In this document: positions 7,152 through 12,207 of the stretch, one piece after another | Position numbering within the stretch: the stretch's first letter is position 1 | Layout: every line of letters begins with the position of its first letter | Assembly: GCA_031271475.1 (NCBI GenBank) | Contig: JAISVP010000095.1 | Coordinates: forward strand, 1-12,207 | Source of the DNA: Oscillospiraceae bacterium | Lineage (GTDB): Bacteria; Bacillota; Clostridia; Oscillospirales; Ruminococcaceae | Direction: 5' to 3' | Length of the DNA: 12,207 nt | Program-made: the position numbers and the translations under genes | The notes under the pieces: model-generated | The model's database searches: none | Told to the model about the DNA's origin: nothing | What the model saw: the letters and a program-made list of their open reading frames with translations, nothing else

Positions 7152-7507
7152 TGCTATATACGTTTCTAACGGCTATAGTCTCGGCTTTGAGGATAGGCTT
7201 AGTCTATCCTCAATCGAAATTACTGTATAAGCCTTCACTTATGGCATTAAACAGCTGTTAGAAGCGGCTGTACAACGCTGCGGCAAATACAGCCAGCTTA
7301 TTTATCGGCGTTTTCAAGGGTCTTTACGCACATATTCAATATTAAACCGCTCTCCTTTATTTAAACTTAGAGCCCGTAAAAAGATTTTAGACAGGCTTTT
7401 ACAGTAATTTCGCCCCCGAACAGGCTAAGCCCGCTTTCATCGGCGCACGCGTTTGCGTGCGGGTCTCGGCTCTGCCGAGACTGCAGCCGTTAGAAACGGC
7501 TATAACA
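7152..7507. mobile_element. MITE-like inverted-repeat element, about 356 bp, no transposase
   Basis: The ends are inverted copies of a 34-bp sequence (7152-7185 and 7474-7507) matching at 29 positions. The core CGTTTCTAACGGCT is identical in both. A second inverted pair lies further in: CGAAATTACTGTATAAGCCT (7215-7234) matches the complement of 7393-7412 at 19 of 20 positions. Between these, GGCTTAG is conserved in both arms at the same 12-bp distance from CGAAATT. The right arm carries roughly 30 bp of extra hairpin sequence. The element is thus a large imperfect palindrome with a central segment of about 160 bp. The left arm also holds a perfect 10-bp stem, TTGAGGATAG/CTATCCTCAA (7187-7213). 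There is no ORF of useful length, so it would need a transposase in trans. It separates the MATE gene from its promoter. Confidence 0.7.
7444..7501. repeat. Three adjacent perfect hairpins
   Basis: Three perfect stem-loops follow each other with 1-3 bp between them: CGCACGC/GCGTGCG (7444-7461, loop GTTT), GTCTCGGC/GCCGAGAC (7463-7481, loop TCT) and AGCCGTT/AACGGCT (7485-7501, loop AGA). They form the right end of the MITE-like element. Because the palindromes are perfect, they would fold in RNA from either strand. The third is the motif that recurs elsewhere in this intergenic region. Confidence 0.85.
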
Positions 7508-7629
7508 GACATACGGTGAAATTAGCATAACTTACGGCATTTTACAGTTCCTGAATTTCGCAGAATGTCCAGTGACCAATGACAATTTTTGCAGTCTGAG
7601 CGTCAATTTACTGCTGATTGCCAACTGCT

Positions 7630-7658
7630 ATTATACACTATTTGACGCACATTTGCAA
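7630..7658 (-). promoter_or_regulatory. Leftward promoter for the MATE gene
   Basis: On the minus strand TTGCAA (7658-7653; four of six consensus bases) is followed after 17 bp by a perfect TATAAT (7635-7630). Transcription from about 7623 would give a leader of about 545 nt before the MATE ATG, running through the whole inverted-repeat element. Positions 7508-7629, between the element and the promoter, show no gene or clear structure. Removing the element would leave a leader of about 170 nt. Confidence 0.7.
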
Positions 7659-7680
7659 GAGGGGAATCAAGACTTTCTCA

Positions 7681-7736
7681 AAAATGAAAAAAAATTCAAA
7701 AAAACTATTGCATTGTTATATAAAATGTGTTAAAAT
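7681..7736 (+). promoter_or_regulatory. Rightward operon promoter with A-tract UP-like element
   Basis: TTGCAT (7708-7713) and TAAAAT (7731-7736) are 17 bp apart, with a TG one base before the -10 box (extended -10). Immediately upstream, 7681-7705 is a string of A-tracts (A4, A8, A7) of the kind that acts as an UP element for the RNA polymerase alpha subunit. Transcription should begin near 7743 and run into remA, gmk, rpoZ, priA and def. The -35 box of the MATE promoter is about 50 bp away on the other strand, so the two promoters are divergent. Confidence 0.75.
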
Positions 7737-7742
7737 GATACA

Positions 7743-7982
7743 CGTGCAGTAAGAGAGCTGACTGCATACCGACAGACCTCTGATAACTGCCCGTTGATTT
7801 GCACGGTGAAATCCATAGCTGTTTCTAACTGCTATATGGACTTTGCCCAGATCACAGTGTTAGAAATGACTGTATGGGCTTTTAGAGGCATCCTGCTCCT
7901 AACCGGGAATATCCTGAGTCAGTAAAGTACAGGCGTATGTGGAATGTGAACCAAACCGCTATAAAACAAGGAGGGAAGAAAA
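7743..7982 (+). ncRNA. Structured 5' leader of the remA operon (unidentified, possibly cis-regulatory)
   Basis: About 240 nt of untranslated leader precede remA. By eye it folds extensively. TGCAGT/ACTGCA (7745-7766) forms a 5' hairpin. CCTCTGA (7777-7783) pairs with TTAGAGG (7882-7888) and encloses three hairpins: CCGT/ACGG (7791-7806), TCCATAGC/GC-TATGGA (7812-7840) and GCCCA/TGGGC with inner CAGT/ACTG (7845-7879). Together these make a four-way junction. Downstream is CCTG/CAGG (7913-7933). CTGACT (7759-7764) can instead pair with AGTCAG (7917-7922), breaking the 5' hairpin. I do not recognise it as a known riboswitch or leader family. A GGAGGG ribosome binding site ends it. Two of the enclosed hairpins resemble the ends of the neighbouring inverted-repeat element, so insertion debris is a competing explanation. 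Confidence 0.5.
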
Positions 7983-8252
7983 ATGGTAAATATTGGATAT
8001 GGAAATATGGTATCTTTAAGTAAATTGGTATCAATTACAAGTGCGGAGTCAGCGCCGATGAAACGTATCATTAGCGAGGCAAAGGACAGAGGGAAACTGA
8101 TTGACGCAACTTACGGCAGGAAAACACGGGCAGTCTTGATAATGGACAGCGACCATGTTATTCTTGCGTCAATGCAGCCGGACACGATTGCGACACGCTA
8201 TGAACTTGAAATGAAAGACTATGAACTTAATGCCGAGGAAAAGGACGATTGA
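7983..8252 (+). CDS. remA: RemA/DUF370 family extracellular matrix regulatory protein
   Basis: The 89-residue protein matches RemA along its whole length: INIGYGN-like start ([10 protein letters not shown]), then [41 protein letters not shown]. subtilis RemA is a small DNA-binding protein that forms ring-shaped oligomers and activates biofilm-matrix and osmoprotection genes. The basic residues in the DATYGRKTR stretch are in the conserved region expected to contact DNA. It ends with an acidic tail (NAEEKDD). The ATG follows a GGAGGG site. It is the first gene of the operon, 4 nt before gmk. The yicC gene that often precedes remA in Firmicutes is absent; a long leader takes its place. Target genes in this organism are unknown. 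Confidence 0.95.
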   Translation: MVNIGYGNMVSLSKLVSITSAESAPMKRIISEAKDRGKLIDATYGRKTRAVLIMDSDHVILASMQPDTIATRYELEMKDYELNAEEKDD

Positions 8253-8256
8253 TGTT

Positions 8257-8844
8257 ATGAAAGCAGGATTGCTGATAGTGGTATCCGCACCGTCCGGATG
8301 CGGTAAGGGGACAATTCTCAGGGAAGTTATGAAGGACGGCGGATATTACTATTCAGTGTCTGCTACTACCAGAAAGCCGCGTGAAAATGAAATACACGGC
8401 AAAGATTATTTTTTCATTACGGAAGATGAATTTAAGCGCTGTATAGACTCCGGAGAGATGCTTGAGTATACCGTTTATTGCGGATATTATTACGGCACGC
8501 TGAGACAGCCTGTGTATGACAGGTTAAGCAGCGGAGAGGACGTAATTCTGGAAATAGAGGTCGACGGCGCCCGGCAAATCCGGAATCTGTGTCCGGATGC
8601 CGTTTTTATTTTCTTTCAGCCGCCGTCACTTGAGGCGCTTCGCAGCCGCCTTCTGGAACGGAATTCAGAGTGTGATGAGATAATTCAGCAGCGTCTGACT
8701 GCGGCGCAGGAAGAACTGAAACATACTGAAGAATATGACTATGCAATAGTAAATGAAACAGTTCAGAAAGCTGTGGATGATTTCAAAGCGGCAGTGCGTG
8801 CGGAAAAACTCAAAAGAGACAGCGGTGCCGGGAATAAGGTATGA
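8257..8844 (+). CDS. gmk: Guanylate kinase
   Basis: This 195-residue enzyme phosphorylates GMP to GDP with ATP, a required step in making GTP and dGTP. The P-loop is APSGCGKGT (11-19). The GMP-binding segment SATTRKPR (35-42) is followed by the conserved E..G.DYFFI. The lid and closing region EYDYAIVNE (about 158-166) is typical. I set the start at ATG 8257, which gives the normal length and the usual short lead into the P-loop; an in-frame ATG at 8221 would overlap remA by 32 nt. An AAGGA sequence inside the remA end can serve as ribosome binding site, so translation is probably coupled. P-loop position 11 is Ala where many family members have Gly. In Firmicutes, Gmk is a known target of (p)ppGpp inhibition; the sequence itself does not test this. 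Confidence 0.96.
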   Translation: MKAGLLIVVSAPSGCGKGTILREVMKDGGYYYSVSATTRKPRENEIHGKDYFFITEDEFKRCIDSGEMLEYTVYCGYYYGTLRQPVYDRLSSGEDVILEIEVDGARQIRNLCPDAVFIFFQPPSLEALRSRLLERNSECDEIIQQRLTAAQEELKHTEEYDYAIVNETVQKAVDDFKAAVRAEKLKRDSGAGNKV

Positions 8845-8894
8845 CCCGCAGCTAAAAATACAAACGGCGGTTTAGGGTAAAGATGGAGGGAACA

Positions 8895-9098
8895 ATGACA
8901 GAAAGTAATATGTTAAGACCGGCAATAAGTCAGTTGGCGGGAAAGAATGACAGCCACTACTCATTGGTGGTGGGCGTCGCGAAGAGGGCACGTGAGATTT
9001 CTGACGAAATTGCCGCACGTGAGGAAACCCTTGAGGAAAAACCTGTTAAGACCTCAATAGTGGAACTGGCAAGCGGTAAATATGTCATTAACAGTTGA
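8895..9098 (+). CDS. rpoZ: DNA-directed RNA polymerase omega subunit
   Basis: This 67-residue protein is the small omega subunit that binds the beta' subunit and helps assemble RNA polymerase. It has the core omega pattern: MLRPAISQL at the start, then YSLVVGVAKRAREI and a C-terminal ELASGKYVI. The start is ATG 8895 because GGAGGG ends 4 nt before it; the in-frame ATG at 8883 overlaps that ribosome binding site and would add four residues. The gene sits 50 nt after gmk and 38 nt before priA. The gmk-rpoZ pair is one of the most conserved neighbourhoods in bacteria. Nothing unusual is seen in the protein. Confidence 0.94.
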   Translation: MTESNMLRPAISQLAGKNDSHYSLVVGVAKRAREISDEIAAREETLEEKPVKTSIVELASGKYVINS

Positions 9099-9136
9099 AG
9101 CCGGTTTACAGATGTTCAAAAAGGGGTTAAGTAATC

Positions 9137-11848
9137 ATGGTGCATAAACTCGCACAAGTTGCAATAGGACTTGCGGCTTATTCATTTGATAAACCGTTTA
9201 CCTATAATATCCCGATAGAGATGAGGGATGTTATAAAACCCGGAGCACGTGTAATTGTGCCGTTTGGCCGCGGTAACCGTAAGCGGATAGGTTTGGTGCT
9301 CTCTGTGGAAGACGCAAATACACAGTTAACTGCCGACAGGATACCGCCGGAAGGTTCGGATACACACCCGGCACCTGACAGAGAACTGTTAGCATCGGGG
9401 GAGCGGTATGCGGATGTTCCCGGTTCCTCCGGCGCCGACAGGGTAAAGGCAAGTGAACCTAACGGTTCCGGAATGTCTGTATACGCCGGCGGCGCAGAAT
9501 CTCAAAGCAATCAGTCCGCCGCTTATTTTACAAATTCGGGTATGAAAAATACCGGTCGGCTCCGGAAAGAAGATTTAAAGCAGAATCTGAAGACAATAGA
9601 CGTTCTGATAGACAATGATCCTTTGCTTACGGATGAGCAGTTTGAGCTTATGCTGTGGCTTAAGCAAAGGACATTTTGCACTTATTACGATGCTTACAGA
9701 ACTTTTATACCGGCGGGAATGAATGTGTTTGTCAATGAGCGTTATTCATTGGATATGAAAAATGTTGACGGAACTAAACTGACAGGCGATGAAGCGGAAT
9801 TTATAAACAGACTCCAGAGTACGAAAACGAAAAAAGAATTTGATGCGGTAATGGACGGTGCGGTGAGCAGGAATGATGAGGTGTTCCGCAGTCTTATTGG
9901 GATGGGCGTGCTGAAAAAACTTGAGGATTATAAGCAGCGTGCGGGAAACCGCAAAATGAAAATGCTCAGGTTAAGTGACAGATATCTGGCGGGCGGAATA
10001 ACAATGGGTCTGCCGCCTAAGAATCAGTCCGTAATAAAGCTTTTGGAAGAAACAGGCAGTGCTTCTCACAAAGAAGTGTGCTCTGTATGCGGTGTGACTG
10101 CCGCGGTGCTTAAAGGAATGGTAACAAAGGGTCTTATTGAACAGTATGAACGTGATACCTATCTTGATATGTATGGAGACACTTCCGATTTCTATACGGA
10201 ATCACCGGCAGAGCTGGAACTCAATAAGGAGCAGATGCGTGCTTATGACGAAATTGCGGAAGGTATAGAACTGGGACAGCCAAAATGTTTTCTTCTGCAC
10301 GGAGTTACCGGAAGCGGCAAGACGTCGGTTTTTAAAAAGCTTATAGATTATACCTTGAGAATGGGCAAACAGGCAATGCTTTTAGTGCCGGAAATAGCGT
10401 TAACGCCGCAGATGCTCGGTCAGTTCCGCCGGATGTTCGGAGAACAGACCGCTGTAATTCACAGCGATTTACCGTTGGGAATGCGAATGAATGAGTTCAA
10501 ACGCATAAAGGCATGTCAGGCGAAAATTGTAATCGGCACCCGCAGTGCGGTCTTTGCTCCGCTTGAAAATATCGGTATTATAATTATGGATGAGGAAGGG
10601 GAACGCAGTTATAAGTCTGACGCGTCGCCCCGGTACAATACTGTGGACGTTGCGAAAAAACGCTGCATGACACACAATGCAGTTCTGGTTCTCTCATCGG
10701 CAACACCTACTGTTGAGAGTTATTACCAAGCGTCTAAAGGCCGGTATAAACTCATTGAAATTAAAAAGCGTTACCGGGAGGCTCCCTTGCCGAACGTACA
10801 CATTGTGGATATGGCAAAGGAACGTATCAGCGGCAATGCCTCGGAGTTCAGTTTAAAACTCACGGAGGAAATAAGGGAAAACATAAAAAGGGGTGAGCAG
10901 ACAATTTTACTGCTTAACCGCAGGGGATATAATTCTGTTCTTGTCTGTACACAGTGCTATGAGCCGATTTCCTGTCCGCACTGTTCGGTACCGCTTACTT
11001 ATCATAAAGCAGGGGAGTTTTTACTGTGCCACTATTGCGGACACAGCGGTTTTGCTCAGCAGCCATGTAAGAAATGCGGCAATAAAGTCATGCGTCCTAT
11101 GGGATTCGGAACCCAGAAGATAGAGGAGCAGTTACAGGGATTAATTCCGGATGCAAGAATTCTGCGTATGGATTCGGACACAACGTCGTCAAGACATTCG
11201 TACGAGCAGAAGTTTAAGGCATTTGCCGACGGGGATTATGATATAATGCTCGGAACTCAAATGATAAGTAAAGGGCTTGACTTTCCGAATGTAACGCTCG
11301 TGGGTGTAGTGTCGGTGGATAAATCCTTGCTATACGGGGACTTCCGGAGTTATGAACGGACTTTCTCACTGATTACGCAGGTAGTCGGCAGAAGCGGCAG
11401 AGGGGAAAAAAGCGGCAGGGCATACCTCCAGACCTTTCAGCCGGACAATTATATAATACAGCTTGCCTCACGGCAGGCATATAAAGAGTTTTACAATGAA
11501 GAAATACAGTTAAGGCGGGCATTGATCTTTCCGCCGATATGTGATATATGTACGGTTATGTTTGTAGGGGAGTCGGAAACGGATGTGCAGAAAGCCGCGG
11601 CGAAAGTTTTTGCACTCATAAAAGAAATATTGGATGGGAGAACAGATGTATCGCCTTTGCGTGTATTTGTTCCGACTAAATGTCCGCATGAGAAGATAAA
11701 CGGAAAATATCATTACAGAATAATAATGAAATGCAAGAATACACAGCAGTTCCGTGAGTTTATTTCCAAGATGCTGTACTCGGCTGCTGAGTGTGCGGAA
11801 TGTTCAAAGGTCGCGGTTTATCCGGATATTAACGGGGAGCTGTACTGA
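9137..11848 (+). CDS. priA: Primosomal protein N' (PriA replication-restart helicase)
   Basis: PriA binds stalled or collapsed replication forks, unwinds the lagging arm and reloads the replicative helicase. The N-terminal 3'-DNA-end-binding domain is present (AQVAIGLAAYSFDKPFTY, GARVIVPFG). The helicase core has Walker A GVTGSGKT (389-396), motif III SATPTVES (521-528), GTQMISKGLDFPNVTLVG (706-723) and the Q/R motif QVVGRSGRG (748-756). Eight cysteines (604, 607, 613, 616, 631, 634, 644, 647) form the two zinc sites. At 903 residues it is about 100-170 longer than usual, because of an insertion of about 90 low-complexity residues (about 61-150). Motif II is DEEG (485-488) where PriA normally has DEEH, and PRYNTVDVA replaces the usual PRYHARDVA. 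The ATG has AAGGGG about 10 nt upstream. The frame is intact, so the gene is probably functional. Confidence 0.95.
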   Translation: MVHKLAQVAIGLAAYSFDKPFTYNIPIEMRDVIKPGARVIVPFGRGNRKRIGLVLSVEDANTQLTADRIPPEGSDTHPAPDRELLASGERYADVPGSSGADRVKASEPNGSGMSVYAGGAESQSNQSAAYFTNSGMKNTGRLRKEDLKQNLKTIDVLIDNDPLLTDEQFELMLWLKQRTFCTYYDAYRTFIPAGMNVFVNERYSLDMKNVDGTKLTGDEAEFINRLQSTKTKKEFDAVMDGAVSRNDEVFRSLIGMGVLKKLEDYKQRAGNRKMKMLRLSDRYLAGGITMGLPPKNQSVIKLLEETGSASHKEVCSVCGVTAAVLKGMVTKGLIEQYERDTYLDMYGDTSDFYTESPAELELNKEQMRAYDEIAEGIELGQPKCFLLHGVTGSGKTSVFKKLIDYTLRMGKQAMLLVPEIALTPQMLGQFRRMFGEQTAVIHSDLPLGMRMNEFKRIKACQAKIVIGTRSAVFAPLENIGIIIMDEEGERSYKSDASPRYNTVDVAKKRCMTHNAVLVLSSATPTVESYYQASKGRYKLIEIKKRYREAPLPNVHIVDMAKERISGNASEFSLKLTEEIRENIKRGEQTILLLNRRGYNSVLVCTQCYEPISCPHCSVPLTYHKAGEFLLCHYCGHSGFAQQPCKKCGNKVMRPMGFGTQKIEEQLQGLIPDARILRMDSDTTSSRHSYEQKFKAFADGDYDIMLGTQMISKGLDFPNVTLVGVVSVDKSLLYGDFRSYERTFSLITQVVGRSGRGEKSGRAYLQTFQPDNYIIQLASRQAYKEFYNEEIQLRRALIFPPICDICTVMFVGESETDVQKAAAKVFALIKEILDGRTDVSPLRVFVPTKCPHEKINGKYHYRIIMKCKNTQQFREFISKMLYSAAECAECSKVAVYPDINGELY

Positions 11849-11889
11849 TGAACAGCCACTGTCAACTTAAATAAGGGGGATGTGAGTGT

Positions 11890-12207
11890 TTGGCGATAAG
11901 GAAAATAGTAACAAAGGAGGATCCGCTGTTAAAGAAACGCTGCCGGGATGTTGTACAGTTTAACGAACGGCTTTGGGTTTTGCTTGACGATATGAGGGAA
12001 ACGCTGGACAAGTTTGACGGAGCCGGTATAGCCGCACCTCAAGTCGGAGTGCTCCGCCGTGCTATGATAATTATGGAAGGTGATGAGGATGATTATATAC
12101 TGACAGAAGCTGTGAATCCGGAACTTTTGGAAGTAAGCGGAGAGCAGTACGATGTTGAGGGATGTCTGTCCTGTCCGGATGACTGGGGCTATGTCACCCG
12201 TCCGATG
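11890..12207 (+). CDS. def: Peptide deformylase, N-terminal part (runs off the right edge)
   Basis: The 106 visible residues belong to peptide deformylase, the metalloenzyme that removes the formyl group from new proteins. Motif 1 is GAGIAAPQVG (GxGxAAPQ) and motif 2 is EGCLS with the metal-binding cysteine, followed by the usual G.V.RP-type segment. Motif 3 (HExxH) would lie beyond the window. The start is a TTG at 11890: only six sense codons separate it from an in-frame TAA (11872-11874), none of them ATG or GTG, and the following AIRKIVTKEDPLL is the normal beginning of the protein. AGGGGG ends 10 nt before it. It follows priA by 41 nt, as in the common priA-def-fmt order, and so belongs to the same operon. 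Confidence 0.93.
   Translation, partial: MAIRKIVTKEDPLLKKRCRDVVQFNERLWVLLDDMRETLDKFDGAGIAAPQVGVLRRAMIIMEGDEDDYILTEAVNPELLEVSGEQYDVEGCLSCPDDWGYVTRPM

Larger units (their letters stand above)
7137..7516. repeat. 8-bp direct repeat ACATACGG on both sides of the inverted-repeat element (possible target duplication)
   Basis: ACATACGG occurs at 7137-7144 and 7509-7516. These copies lie 7 bp outside the left terminal repeat and 1 bp outside the right one. This is close to what a target-site duplication would look like, but the unequal offsets mean that either the true element ends are not symmetric or the repeat is fortuitous. Confidence 0.4.

Noticed and set aside
7298..7339. Tiny minus-strand ORF (MCVKTLENADK, or two residues longer from a TTG) with an AAAGGAGA sequence upstream
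   Set aside because: It is only 11-13 codons, lies inside the inverted-repeat element, and the ribosome binding site is about 17 nt from the ATG. It is more likely remnant sequence than a real peptide gene.
7399..7440. Minus-strand 13-codon ORF (MKAGLACSGAKLL) within the element
   Set aside because: No ribosome binding site, and it overlaps the inverted-repeat arm, whose sequence is explained by the palindrome.
7444..7501. Possible CRISPR array because of the short palindromes
   Set aside because: The three hairpins have different sequences and are separated by 1-3 bp, with no repeat-spacer periodicity and no cas genes.
7743..7982. Known riboswitch or housekeeping RNA (T-box, SAM, cobalamin, c-di-GMP, 6S, SRP RNA) in the remA leader
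   Set aside because: None of the conserved core sequences of these families that I could recall is present.
9231..9452. 73-codon minus-strand ORF across the PriA insertion
   Set aside because: It is antisense to an intact, well-supported priA frame, with no ribosome binding site or recognisable protein features.

Overview
The window looks like a chromosomal segment from a low-to-moderate-GC Gram-positive of class Clostridia. Oscillospiraceae/Ruminococcus-like is my best guess, by inference and not from a database search. The reasons are the conserved gene order remA-gmk-rpoZ-priA-def, near-consensus sigma-A promoters with 17-bp spacers, strong GGAGG-type ribosome binding sites, and a multi-PAS/GAF diguanylate cyclase of a clostridial style.

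Layout. Positions 1-7078 are all on the minus strand. Read in transcription order (right to left) they are a MATE-family transporter (7078-5711), an unrecognised protein (5665-4841), a PAS-PAS-GAF-PAS-GGDEF diguanylate cyclase (4574-2370), a cytosolic ABC-F ATPase (2281-344) and the first 78 residues of a SAM-dependent methyltransferase (236-1). Promoters can be seen for the MATE gene (7658-7630), in the gap before the cyclase (4784-4756) and for the methyltransferase (297-269). The 4575-4840 gap also holds a strong terminator-like hairpin just downstream of its promoter, and a perfect inverted repeat over a TATAAT box next to the cyclase start.

Positions 7079-7982 are non-coding and are the most unusual part. 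A roughly 356-bp inverted-repeat (MITE-like) element at 7152-7507 lies between the MATE gene and its promoter, and contains a run of three adjacent hairpins. Two divergent promoters sit about 50 bp apart between their -35 boxes. The rightward one drives a roughly 240-nt, apparently well-folded leader in front of remA. A palindromic motif of the type AGCCGTTAGAAACGGCT occurs five times in 7152-7880, in the element and also in the remA leader. This suggests the leader has captured, or shares ancestry with, the ends of the element.

Positions 7983-12207 are a rightward housekeeping operon: remA (biofilm/matrix regulator), gmk (guanylate kinase), rpoZ (RNA polymerase omega), priA (replication restart helicase) and the start of def (peptide deformylase). 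Spacing is tight (4-50 nt). PriA is odd in two ways: a low-complexity insertion of about 90 residues near its N-terminus, and DEEG instead of DEEH in helicase motif II. I found no CRISPR array, tRNA, rRNA, transposase, integrase or recognisable defence system.
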